From: Heterocephalus glaber
Lineage: Eukaryota > Chordata > Mammalia > Rodentia > Bathyergidae
Direction of reading: 5' to 3'
Assembly: GCF_000247695.1 (NCBI RefSeq)
Contig: NW_004624783.1
Span: 512,458 to 576,457, forward strand
DNA length: 64,000 nt
In this document: positions 23,125-33,560 of the stretch, piece after piece
Layout of the letters: the number at the start of each line of letters is the position of its first letter
Position numbering within the stretch: the first letter of the stretch is position 1
Made by a program: the position numbers and the translations under genes
Notes under the pieces: model-generated
Databases searched by the model: none
Seen by the model: only the letters and a program-made list of their open reading frames with translations
What the model was told of the DNA's origin: nothing

Positions 23125-24179
23125 CTGAAAAAATGCCAGCACAATATTTAAAGTGTTTTCAGTTTTAAAGTTTATACACTTAAAATATACTTGATTACTT
23201 AATCATAAGACTACATGAACATGTGGAAAAGACTGATTCCAGAACTAAGATTTTTTACATTAAGTATAATATTTGAGCTCCTGCAGACTAGTAAGTCTAA
23301 AAACATTGATGCATGCAATTGGGTTAATTTATACAGGCAAATTATCAAAAGAAAATGAAACAGCAAGCACATATTCTAACACCACAACCATATCCATTTC
23401 TCTTTGATTTTTAAACTGGATTTTAATACACAAAAAGGATTTCAGAATTCAAGCAAATGCAAAATATATGATAACAATGCAGAATTTCATTAATTATGAT
23501 TCCTCTGAGAACAAAATAGAAGAGAAATCAGGTATAAAATGAAAAGTGCTGTCTCTCCAATAGCTGGCAAATTTGTGGGTTTTTTGTTTTGTTTCAAAAA
23601 ATCTCTAACTTTATTTGCTGTTATACAAACGTAAATTTTGATAAGTGGCTGTTAGAATATGCAAATTTAAGAAAGATTACTCAGATCAGTTTAAAAACTG
23701 ACTTCTTTCTTGATCAGTAAAGAATTATGTAAAAGAGCACGGTTTTCCCAGCCTTCAGAAAGAGAAGGGGATTAAGCTAATTTGGATAAAACTCTATAAA
23801 TGAATGAAAAAAATCATTGACAATCTTTTTAATCAAAAAAAATGTTGAGACTGCTTTTACATTTAAGATTTTTCCAAACGTAATTGTCTGTTTACTGCAG
23901 TTCTAATCACCCTGGACAAAAAACACTCTCGTGGTGTTTTTGTTCTACGAGCCACAGAAGTCTCCCTCTAGCTAATATCTGACAGGAACGGTCCAAAGAT
24001 TCTGACTGCAATTGTGCACGTGTGTTCAGAATCCCAAATGAAAGGGGAAAATAATTTGTGTTTCAAATGCATTTTTGTTTTTTGTTGGGTGAAGCAGCAA
24101 GTATTTTCATCTAAAGTCTTCAAACAAATAGGCACATTAAAATAGAGACTTTTCAGTTCAACAATCTCCAACCCCCTCA

Positions 24180-24226
<47 letters not shown>

Positions 24227-24421
24227 CTTAGTAATGTCCACATACTTGCAGTGTTACATAATAGCAGTGAAAGTATGTGATAATTACATCATGAAAATGA
24301 AAGATGATAAGAAGTTATAGATGGCAAAGAGCATATAAATACTCTAAGACAGTGACACTGTATCTTTAAATACTTGCATGCAAAGCCAGCATCAATTGAA
24401 GTATATCTTTATTTATATTAC
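23125..24421 (-). other. NEUROD6: NEUROD6 intron 1 (inferred)
   Basis: About 1.3 kb between the inferred donor (G|GTAATA, GT at 24421-24420) and the acceptor at 23126-23125. It is AT-rich with no recognisable interspersed repeat apart from a CA dinucleotide repeat near its 5' end. The stretch at about 23860-24010 is less AT-rich and non-repetitive and may be conserved. The donor was chosen by sequence fit and plausible distance; a transcript would settle it. Confidence 0.6.
24182..24222. repeat. (CA)n microsatellite in NEUROD6 intron 1
   Basis: About 20 perfect CA units, roughly 200 bases inside the intron from the inferred exon 1. Likely length-polymorphic. Confidence 0.97.
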
Positions 24422-24439
24422 CTTAGATTTTAATTTCAT
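24422..24439 (-). other. upstream ORF 3, crossing the inferred exon 1/exon 2 junction
   Basis: ATG at 24439-24437 reads six codons to the donor and continues after splicing into exon 2, GTA ATT TAA, ending at 23116. If the intron is retained it also stops at once (GTA ATA TAA). So it is an eight-codon ORF either way and ends 12 bases before the NEUROD6 ATG in the spliced form. Confidence 0.3.
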
Positions 24440-24457
24440 TCAATAATCAGTTTTCAT
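24440..24457 (-). other. upstream ORF 2 in inferred NEUROD6 5' leader (5 codons)
   Basis: ATG at 24457-24455 with A at -3, ending in TGA at 24442-24440. The next ATG follows immediately, giving TGAATG, an arrangement that could allow termination-reinitiation. Confidence 0.35.
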
Positions 24458-24477
24458 TTTGGGTCTTCCAAATCTTT

Positions 24478-24495
24478 TCAGGCTGAATGTCGCAT
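24478..24495 (-). other. upstream ORF 1 in inferred NEUROD6 5' leader (5 codons)
   Basis: ATG at 24495-24493 followed by four codons and TGA at 24480-24478. It lies in inferred exon 1. Whether it is transcribed depends on the exon model. Confidence 0.35.
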
Positions 24496-24544
24496 CGTCT
24501 CCTGGAGCCTCTAGATCTGTGTGTATCTGCACTATCTCATTGAT

Positions 24545-24675
24545 CTCTAAAAAGTGACATTGATGCCAACTGCCAGAGCTGGTACCCATGCCATCTGCTA
24601 GTGACGTCACAGGGCAGAGAGAGCCATGTGATCCTCTCTCTTGGGACCTTCATTCTGCACTGATCATCTGGCATC
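24545..24675 (-). promoter_or_regulatory. NEUROD6: putative NEUROD6 core promoter with CRE and E-boxes
   Basis: Within about 130 bases upstream of the inferred exon 1 lie a perfect palindromic CRE TGACGTCA (24602-24609), a proneural-type E-box CAGATG on the minus strand (24592-24597), a second E-box CATGTG (24625-24630) and a third CAGATG on the minus strand (24665-24670). A weak TATA-like element is at about 24546-24554. bHLH auto- or cross-regulation and CREB input are plausible for a neuronal NeuroD gene; this is inference from motifs. The block is non-repetitive and continues as unique sequence to about 25110. Confidence 0.5.
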
Positions 24676-25110
24676 CCTGTAAGTGGGTACCAGCATTCAT
24701 GCATCAACACAGAAGGTTAGACTGATAGGGAAAAAATCTGCACCAGCATTTCACATACAGTAGGTGCGTTTCTCCTCGAGCTGCTCCGGTTTCACTGGCA
24801 ATCTGTAGAAAGAGCTGTGTTAGTGCTCAATTTCGCCCTGCCAACGGTGCAACTGTTAGGTGGTCGTTAATATTCCATTCATTTGCAAGGTGGGCTTTTG
24901 TGTGAACCAGAGGTTTTTGTTGTTGTTGATGATGTCGTTTTGTAAAGATCACCCTCTCCTTTGTGCACCTGGGTACCTGGGAAAGAGAACTGTGAAAAGG
25001 AGCTGGGAGCTGGTCTTGGGATCCTTAACCAAACTGAGATTTGTATCCGAAAACAAGGGTCAGCATGGGGCTCCTTATTTCCTTGTTCTGTTTCGTAACA
25101 TGTAACTTGT
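24676..25110. other. unique sequence upstream of NEUROD6
   Basis: Non-repetitive sequence of mixed composition directly upstream of the promoter block. I see no reading frame that looks conserved. It probably contains further proximal regulatory sequence. Confidence 0.4.
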
Positions 25111-25274
25111 GGGTGTATGTCTGTGTGTTCTCTTATTAACATATAAGACTTCTGTATCTCTTAGGAATTTGCAATACAATAATAGTTTTTATTGGGATCT
25201 ATGGGAGACAGCCTCAAATGCTCCCCTTCCTACACTTGCTGGTATCTTTCAACAACTTTTTTGGACAGATTATA

Positions 25275-25277
25275 CAC

Positions 25278-25320
<43 letters not shown>
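25275..25320. repeat. (GATA)n tetranucleotide microsatellite
   Basis: About eleven perfect GATA/TAGA units; likely polymorphic. Confidence 0.97.
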
Positions 25321-27805
25321 AGCCAGAAACACTGCGAGTCCACTCTTAAAGATTTCTAAGTACATACGTAGGTCCTCCATCAAGTCGTAAACTTTACTCT
25401 CATTATCCCCTGTCTCTCCGAGCATCGGCTTGCTTGTTCCTTCTCATTTCATTTCAGATACAATAAACAAAAATGATCATTAGGAGTTTGTCTTTCTCTC
25501 CTTGGCATTCTGCTAAGTATTGTAATCATAGCTTTCCTGTTTTTTGGAGCTTTCTGATATTTTTTCTTTTTCTTCAAAAATTTCTTCCTCATATTTTATT
25601 TCCTCTAGAGAAATATTCATATAAATATTTTCTTTTTCTTACACCAATATCTAGTGGTTTTTTCTCTATCAAGTGTATTTCATACTTTTCCCATACTACC
25701 CTCTTTTTGGATTTTGTTTGTTTGGGGAGGGGTTCTTTCTTTTTTTCTTGTTTTTTGGGTTTTTTTTTTAACAAAACCAGGGTAGTAATGGTTAAACAGA
25801 GTTGGCAAAGCCTTACTAATAAAATGGACTGTGAAGCCAGAAGCAAACTCCACCTTCCTCTTCTTTTTTCTACTCTCCTGCTGCCCTTTTCCCTCAAAAT
25901 GACTTTATTTCAGGAATACCTATCTGTAAACTAAAAAGTGAACTTAAAAAAAAATAAAAGTTGAAAAATAAGCAAATAAACACCACTCTTGTTTGACAAC
26001 TGAGTAATCTGCCCCTCCGAAGTGAGAGAGTATGCTTTTGGTATTAGGGTAATCCTTGGCAGGCTGCAACTGTGGAGTCTGTGTTAGCATTCCCCTTATA
26101 AATCTCATTTTTTGAAAGGTTTAGAATTCTGCTGCTTTATTGTACTTTGGTTCCAAATTGGCACTAAGGGCCTCAACCCAAATTCAGTTTTGCTCCTCCC
26201 ATACCCCACCCATTTCCACCCTCCTCAAAGAGTTGCTCCACTTTTTCTGGACAGTTCTAGAAAAGATGGGGGAATTAGCAAAAAGAATTATACTGTGGAT
26301 AATTTGATAAAAGTGGATGGATACTTTATCTCTCTTAATCAGTAAAAATTTCAGAATAAAAATAAAAATAAGGGTATAACCTCTTAAGTTAAAATAGGTA
26401 GGTAGGTTGGCATGGTTCATGTGCTTTAAAAATTCAGATGTACTAAAGCCATGTAAAAATCTGTAGCTTAAGGATATATTACTGGTAATGAGTATACTAA
26501 ATATATTTTGTATAGCTTTTGGTTCAAAAACCTAAACACATTTTTTGTATCAGTACTGAGAATTTCTATACAAAAGTCAAATCCATAATTTTGTTTGTCC
26601 TCATATATGGCTTAATTTTTAAGTGTAAAACAAGCATAAGTATCAGAGTCATGAGCCACAAGGCAGTCAGTGCTGTTATACATATTTTGCATATTATACA
26701 TATTCTAAATTTGCAAAATCTCCAGAAGCTACACTGTATTAAAGATATCACACATATGAAAACAAAAATCCAGAGAAAAAGATGATAGATCAGTAGAAAA
26801 TTATTACCAATGCAGCTCACTGAAAGGATCAGTTTTACACTTTATCTTTGCATGTGCATAAAAATGAAACAGTCGATTGATGGAAACATTTAGACCTGTT
26901 CTATTCCTGCCTTTGAATATAAAAAGAAAACCTTTGGTGGTGACGGGGTCAGAGAACAGAATCTGTTTTCAGGCTTTTGTGACTATTAATCTATTTCTTG
27001 GATGTCTTAGTTTCTTTAAAAAAAAAAAAAGGAAAGAGAAGGGAAAATAAAATGTTGTTATATCAAGATTTAACATGGATTCAGTGTGTTTGTACAATAA
27101 TCTTTCAAAATAAATTTTGTTATGCATTTTCTGCTGTAGTTCTAGGTATGCAAATTCCAACGCTGTTAATATGCGTTCCTACCCTACACCACAGTGGCTG
27201 TCCCACTCTGTTAAGAAAGCATGTTAACACCAGAAATGTATTCTGACTTCCAGGCAGATATTCAGAGCAGAGAGGGTGTGTTATCACCATCTATATAATA
27301 TGCTTTCTCATTTTACAATAAGCACCAAAGTTCATGTCTATAAGTGAATTGGATATTAATTTAACTCATAAGATTTTTGCTTCTGGGGCCCTGAAATTTT
27401 ACAGATTTTTAAAAAAAGTCCAATGTCTGTATGTCTGTCTGCCTATTTCTTACTTTCATTGAGTAAATGATCATATTTCACTTTTAGAAATGAGCCAAAG
27501 TATATTTAGATGTAATTGACTCAGTTGCAAGGCAATAGAAATCAAAAATCCAAACTGAGGCTCAAGTGTTATTATTTTTAGGTTATCCTGCTGGATCCTG
27601 TGTTTTAGTAAATGGGAAAACTGTGGGTTCCCTTTTTTACAGTCCCCTCATAATTGAACAGATTAATGATAGATATTTTTCTCAGCTCTCCCAGGGTATG
27701 AGGCAACAAAATGTAGTCCAGGACAGAATCTGGCAGCAACAGGACCAGAGGTTTTTCTCCAGATAAAGGATACTTCCTTAAATGTTGGAAAATTTCTCTA
27801 CAGGC
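25321..27805. other. AT-rich unique intergenic sequence upstream of NEUROD6
   Basis: No gene or clear interspersed repeat recognised. Open frames at 25473-25934 and 26519-26785 are T-rich or AT-rich and hydrophobic by composition, with no family resemblance. Confidence 0.4.
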
Positions 27806-27809
27806 TTAG

Positions 27810-27880
27810 CTTTTCTCTTTTCTTTTCTTTTCTTTTCTTTTCTTTTCCCTTTCTTTCCTCTTCTCTTCTCTTTTTGTTTC
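27810..27880. repeat. (TTTTC)n pyrimidine-rich repeat
   Basis: TTTTC pentamers followed by related pyrimidine-rich sequence. Confidence 0.9.
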
Positions 27881-29060
27881 TTTTCTCCTTTTTCTTCCAC
27901 TCCCTCCAGCTCATACACAAATGCTTCAGGGTAGGAGCCACAAGCCCTCTGAACAAGCTCAGTGTTAGTTCCTGCACTTTAATTCCAGGATCCCCGTCAT
28001 CTTGAAATAGTTTTGTCATCATGGCAGACTATCCAATTTTAGAAAACAACTCGTGGAATTTAAGTGAAAATATTTAAATTGTGATGCAAGACACAAAACA
28101 TCTTCATTCCTCTCAAAGTTTTAGAGGGCTTAAATATTAATATAGGTGCTGAACTATTTTGTTTCTATGTACCCATGAAGCTCACTTAAACTAAGCAGAT
28201 AATCTGGAAGCAGTACGAGGGCAACATTTGGATTGCTGTTTTAGATTTACCCTGACTAGAGTGATTTGTAAATCATACTGTTGATTATGGGGCTCACAAA
28301 GCCCCTCAGGATTCAGTGTTCAGGTATAGCATTTCCATGAAACAGTTGTAGTCCTTTCCAGAAACACCTTTTATTATTTTTCCCTCATTAAGCATACTTC
28401 TATTTACCAAAATGAACTTACTAAAATCATTTTCTAATTTCTTACTAAATAAAAATATCTCAATCTGCTGATTAGAACTTCTACCAGTAAGAGAAAACTG
28501 ATATTACTGAATTGTTATAATCCACTATGAGTAAAGAAATGATGTTTATTAACTTTTGTAATCCTATTATAAGGAAATGTAGTTTCCTTTTGGTTTTAAA
28601 ATATGATGACTGATCGGTTGACTCTGGTTACTATTTTTAATGATACCAAAGTAGACATTATTTTTATTTTCCAATATATGTAATGTAATAGTTGCTTTTA
28701 AACATAGAACACAGATGCACACTGTGTTTCTCCCCCATTATATTTATCCATGTTGTGAGATTAGAGTGGACATTTTATGCAGGAGATGTTTGAAAAGTTT
28801 CATGAAAACTGCATGTTGAAAGTCAAGTTTCATGACTCCATGATGAAGCATAGGCTCTTTTGCATGGGGGGGTCCTGGACACATTTCAAGAGGCCCTTGA
28901 GCTTCCTGGGATGATCTGCAAATGTGGCATTGTGTGTGCATATGTGCCTTCTTCTAAAGAATGGCTCTCTGTGTCGGATCCAGAAGTGAAGAAGGACAAA
29001 GAGCAGTTTGACATCTCACTAACCTTGATTCAAATCTTCATCCTGTGTTTTCATGTCTAT
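27881..29060. other. unique intergenic sequence
   Basis: No gene or clear repeat recognised. Confidence 0.4.
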
Positions 29061-29064
29061 GTGC

Positions 29065-29740
29065 CCTGCATTCATTCATTCATTCACTCATTCAGCAAAG
29101 GTTTACTGAGGGCCTACTCTGGAGCCATTCTTGGCTTCTTTTTGTGCTTTTTCCAACAGTCAATGTCAGCAACTTCTTTCAGTTATATCTTAAAATTATA
29201 CCTAGACACTGATTGCTTTTCAGTCACTCTGTATTCCTCCTCTGGTCCAAACCACCACCACCCTTCACCTGGCCTAAAGGGTACATGGGCTTTCCCTTTC
29301 GGCCCCTGATGATCCACGAATCGTTTAGGATGGGAACTGGGCTGTGTTCTACTCTCAAAGCCCTCCACTGGCTCCTTCTTCCCCACAGGGCAGGAGCCAG
29401 ATTTCCAATGTTATCTCTTGCTGCCCTCCTGGGACTCCCCTCATTCAGCTCCAGCCTTGCTGGCCTTGTATGCAAGACACTAGAATCCTTGCGTCACTGC
29501 ATTTAACTTCTACTTGCAAATGTCTTCCTAGATAGCCTTCTGGTTCATTTTCATGTCCTCCAAGTCTCTGCTCAAATGTCTCAGCTCAGAGAGGTCTTCC
29601 CTGACCACTGTAATTTATATTATCCACCTATCCCTACTCTTCCTTCCACCCACCTTCTTGATTTGCTTTTCTCCACAGCAGTGACCATTTTCCAACACAG
29701 ATACTAATTCAGTGTGTGTAGTAATCAATAGCTGCAGTGC
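29065..29740 (-). mobile_element. L2-like LINE/MIR-family remnant, antisense
   Basis: Starts with the '(attc)n' and 'ggtttactgagggcctactc' pattern. Further on it carries 'caagtctctgctcaaatgtc' and 'gaggtcttccctgaccact', which are typical antisense L2 3'-end landmarks. Open frames over it are incidental. Confidence 0.6.
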
Positions 29741-30165
29741 CTGCACATGACAGGCAAAAAGAATGGACTTGTTGAATGAAGAAGTTGCCTCCATGCACTG
29801 GGGTAATAAGAACCACTCAATAGAAAGTACAACTGCCGTGGCAAAACTACAGGGGAGTTTACAGTCTAGAGAGACAGGCAGACAGACAACAAGCAGATGA
29901 GCACCTATGTGGATTTATCCATTAGAGGTTAAGAGAAAAATGAGAAGATCTATTGATTAGTGTAAGTGGGAATCTCATTGTGTGTCATCCTTTAAGGCAT
30001 GATATGAAGGAAATGGCAGAGCCAGGGCAGATGTGAAGTGCCCAGCATTTGGTGAAGACCAGCAGCAGCACAAGAGGGAGACTGAGGACATGTATAGTGT
30101 CATATTTGAGACCTAACCCCAAAGGAAACCATCAAAACACATAAAACAGTTGGATTTGAAAAGTT
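29741..30165. other. unassigned sequence, possibly old L2/MIR
   Basis: Diverged; 'gtctagagagacaggcagac' and nearby text resemble L2-like spacer. No gene. Confidence 0.3.
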
Positions 30166-30171
30166 CACTCT

Positions 30172-30272
30172 AGAGTTGGGGTGTAGCTCAGTGATAGAGC
30201 ATTGTGCTTAGCATACATGAGGCCTTGCATCCCTTCCCCAGCACCAAAGTAACTAAATGAATAAACAAATTA
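30172..30272 (+). mobile_element. ID-type SINE
   Basis: Contains 'gttggggtgtagctcagtga' and 'tagagcattgtgcttagcat', then a degenerate B box and an A-rich tail. Closer to the standard ID (tagagc) than the other copies here, so probably an older subfamily. Confidence 0.8.
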
Positions 30273-30279
30273 GTAAGAT

Positions 30280-31555
30280 AAGATCATTAGCTCACACTTT
30301 TCCCTATCTTTTCTCTCTACAACCTACCATGAAAAATAAAGGTTCAACTGTTTCTTTAGCCCTTCATTTCCTTATGACAACTACTATGCCACATATGTTT
30401 TATTAAATGGATATGTGTATACTTTTCTCTGGTTAATCTGGCTTTTTTATGGGGTCTCATCTATGAGCTTGGGGTGGGTAGAGAAAAATATATTTCTCTT
30501 CACTTACAGTAGCTACAAAGCCTAGACAATGAGCAGAGCAACAGGTAGGGTGGGGGGCAACTGTGTCCCAGTAGAAGTATTGGAAAGGGAAAGAAGAGAA
30601 GGCACAGAAATATGTTTTGGTGAAAGAACCAACAGAATTTATTGAATGAGGGGGTATGGACTGGTATGGCAAAGTTATTTGATCTCTGGGTATGATGAAG
30701 AGGAGGATGGTGCTGATGAAAATTGACAAATCCTCTTTCACAGGCTGTGTGGCCAGCATCAGGGTAAGGGCATCACAAACATCATTCCTTCTGGAGTAAG
30801 GCAGACATGGCTGTCTGCATGGTAGAGGTAATGAAACTGTGGCACAAAGACCTAAACAAATGTACCCATAATGCTCACATTTTAAATTTTCCAAATCTCA
30901 TTTGGACCTAGGTCTGTCTGAATCCAAATCCTACCTTCATAACTACTACACTTTGCTACCTTCATAATTAAATAAGCAAATATCAATTAGGATTGATTCT
31001 TGTATAAAATTAATATCGAAAGAATAATAAATATTAGATGAAATAGAAAGACCTAACTGTGAGCCTATTTACAAAATGAAATATTATATCAATAACTTAA
31101 TGTTTTTGCTTCACTTTTATCTTTTAGGTCAATGTGCATAGGTAAGTCACATATTGTTAGGTGGGGAAAACTTGTACAGCTATGAGAGCAATCCTCATGA
31201 CAGGCTCCTTTTTCCTCAGAGGAGTCAAAGGCTGAGTTGTTCATTTAGTCTTTCATTCTTTTTCAGTCATTTAACAAAACACTTTTCCTGTGTTGCTACT
31301 CTAGACATTATGGAGGGGAAATGGAGGAAAATACCAAAGTCACAGATCTCAAGGAATTAGAGTTGAATCAGGCACATAAAATACAGCCATGACCCTCTAA
31401 CTTAACACAGTGTGAGCTCACTGTGATGAAAGCAGTCATTGTTATGAGATGAAAAAATCAGTTGAGTAGAATTTGTATGCGGAGGAACTTTGATTTTCTT
31501 TACTTTTATTTGAAATGTAAAGAATTTGATAAATACAACAGTGAGTCTACAGCTG
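30280..31555. other. unique intergenic sequence
   Basis: No gene recognised. The 145-codon minus-strand frame at 30457-30894 has no domain I know. The part at 31220-31450 may be an old L2/MIR remnant. Confidence 0.35.
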
Positions 31556-31559
31556 ATTT

Positions 31560-32040
31560 AATTTTGACAAACTGAATGCATCTGTGTAATAAGATCTGGA
31601 ACAAGAAACAGAACATTTACACCTCTGTAGAAGCCTTTTTTTTCTGCCCTTTCCACCCTCTGCCCCAAAGAAATCACTGTCCTGACTTCTAACAGCACTG
31701 ATTATTTTTGTCCATTTTGTATATAATAGAAACAGAATCATTCAGTATACACTTTTCGGAGTCTGGCTTCTTTTTCTCAGTATCTTATTTGTGCAGTTTG
31801 CCCATGTTGTTGCATGTACTTTTAGGGCCTTTATTCTTACTGCTGTATAATACTCCATTGTGTGACTACTCTAATTTGTTTCTCCATTCTATTGTTGATG
31901 AGCATTTGGATAGTTTCTAGTTTGGGACTACAATAAGTATTACTGTTCTAGTCAATATAATTTGGTGAACATATGTATATTATGTATATCCCATTCCTAA
32001 GTGTATATCTAATAGTGCATACAAATGTTCAACATATACA
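31560..32040 (-). mobile_element. old L1 3' end, antisense
   Basis: Antisense L1M landmarks: 'cccatgttgttgcatgtact', 'gctgtataatactccattgt', 'ctattgttgatgagcatttg' and 'gatagtttctagtttgggac'. Confidence 0.7.
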
Positions 32041-32052
32041 ATTTAAAAAAAA

Positions 32053-32168
32053 ATTAGCTGGGTGTATTTATGCATGCCTGCAATCTCAGTGCTAGGAAGC
32101 TCAAGGATTATGAGTTCAAGACTGACTAGACTACACAGTGAGACCCTGTCTCAAAAGCACAGAGAAAA
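32053..32168 (+). mobile_element. B1-type SINE
   Basis: Contains 'agctgggtgtatttatgcat', 'gcctgcaatctcagtgctag' and 'cagtgagaccctgtctcaaa', the 7SL-derived body with an A-rich tail. Confidence 0.85.
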
Positions 32169-32481
32169 AAAATTTTAGAATGGTACATTTCTAATCCTTA
32201 TTAATTATCTACTTAACAGCCATCTACTAAGTCATTGCACAAGATCAGTAAAATTCTCTAAAAGCTGTGGAGTCATAGAATCTAATCAACAAGTGTATAG
32301 ATTACTAATCTACAAATACTTGCTGAATGATTTCTGTGCATCAGGCTGCTGTATTTGATGTTGGAGGAAGAGAGAAAGAAACACAGTCTCTTCACTCAAG
32401 TAGTCTTGAGTCCTGGTGAGGAAGTAGGATGAAAGCACTAGAAATGCTGAGATGCATGAAGACATGAAGACACACAGTGGT

Positions 32482-32566
32482 GGGCTGGGGACTTAGCTCA
32501 GTGGTTCCTCCACCTGCCCCACAAGTGCAAGGACCCGCGTTCGATCCCCAGTACCAGAAAAAAACC
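32482..32566 (+). mobile_element. ID-type SINE with target-site duplication
   Basis: GGGCTGGGG head, A box 'cttagctcagtggttc', B box 'gcgttcgatccccagtacc', A-rich tail. Flanks 'agacacacagtggtg' (about 32468-32482) and 'agatacacagtggtg' (about 32570-32584) are a near-perfect duplication. Confidence 0.9.
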
Positions 32567-32751
32567 AAAAAGATACACAGTGGTGAGGAGTTTCAAACAA
32601 TGAATATGTGCTTTGATTATTGGACACCTTTTAGGAAGACAATGCAAACCTAAGACTATGCAGTGTTTCTACCTAGAACATGTTTCAGAATAAGTGAAGA
32701 GTTCTTTAGAGGAATTGTAAGTTTTCAAATACTATTGCTAAATTATTATTA

Positions 32752-32838
32752 TTACTTTTTTTGTTGTTCCAGGAATCAAACTCAGGACCTTGCACTTTCC
32801 AGGTAGGTACAGGTACCACTGTGCTACATCCCGGCCCT
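32752..32838 (-). mobile_element. ID-type SINE, antisense, diverged
   Basis: T-run, then 'ggaatcaaactcaggacctt' and 'gtgctacatcccggccc', the reverse of an ID element. Confidence 0.75.
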
Positions 32839-32954
32839 TGAGTAAATTATTAAGACAAATATTTGTTCAATATTAATATTAAGACTAATTTTAAATGCTT
32901 TTGTGCTAGATTTTGTGTATATATCTCACAAAGCTGTATATTTTATACACAAGT

Positions 32955-33152
32955 ACACAGTGTAGTGGTTAAGACATGACATTAAGTTAAGGCATGGGAG
33001 TCTGATGACCCCCTGATTAGGCCATACTCTAGCTAGATAGCTCTAGGTAAGATTTCTATGTTTGAGTTTATCTATTTGCCATATGGAGATAATTGTATTC
33101 TTACATCATAGGTTGTTAGATGTAAAGTGCTTGTAACAATATCTGGTTTGTA
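32955..33152 (+). mobile_element. MIR SINE
   Basis: Order 'agtgtagtggttaagacatg', 'agtttatctatttgccatat' and 'gttgttagatgtaaagtgct' fits a near full-length MIR. Confidence 0.75.
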
Positions 33153-33158
33153 GCAAGT

Positions 33159-33560
33159 GTATTAGTTTGTTTTCCATTGCTATTACAAAATACATGAGGC
33201 TGGATACTTACAAAGAAACAAGGTTAGTTTAGCTCAAAGTATTGAAGGGTTAAAAATTCAAAAAGCATGGTGCCAGCACTGGATGGTGGGTGGCACATGG
33301 GGAGAGTGCATGTTGGAAGAAAAGATATTGCCAGACAGGAAGCCAGAGCACGATTCAGGGGTCAGGCTTGCTCTTATAACAATTTGCTCTGATGAGAACC
33401 AACACAGGACCCACAAGAACTGCCTAAATCCCATCTATGGGCAGCATCCTCAATGAACCAATTATCTACTACCAGGTCCCACTTCCTCAACACCACCACA
33501 CTGAAGACAAATCCTCCAACACATGAGACCTTGGAGGACAAACCACATCCAAACCTTAGC
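33159..33560 (-). mobile_element. solo LTR, MST-like MaLR, antisense
   Basis: Begins TGTATTAGTTTG and contains 'gataccttacaaagaaa'-like, 'aaccaattatctactacc', 'ggtcccacttcctcaacacc' and 'cacatccaaaccttagca' in the reversed-LTR order. No internal genes. Confidence 0.75.

Larger units (their letters stand above)
24422..24520 (-). other. NEUROD6: NEUROD6 non-coding exon 1 (inferred; 5' end approximate)
   Basis: Inferred first exon. The 3' edge is the donor TCTAAG|GTAATA on the minus strand. The 5' edge is a guess, about 25-30 bases downstream of a weak TATA-like stretch TTTTTAGAG at about 24546-24554. The region is non-repetitive. It holds three short upstream ORFs, described separately. The transcript start could instead lie further upstream, toward 24600 or beyond. 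Confidence 0.5.

Noticed and set aside
25473..25934. 153-codon hydrophobic frame with Phe/Leu-rich sequence
   Set aside because: Caused by T-rich DNA; contains no recognisable domain and lies in AT-rich intergenic sequence.
30457..30894. 145-codon minus-strand ORF
   Set aside because: No family resemblance, no supporting splice sites or CpG context, and length within chance for 64 kb.
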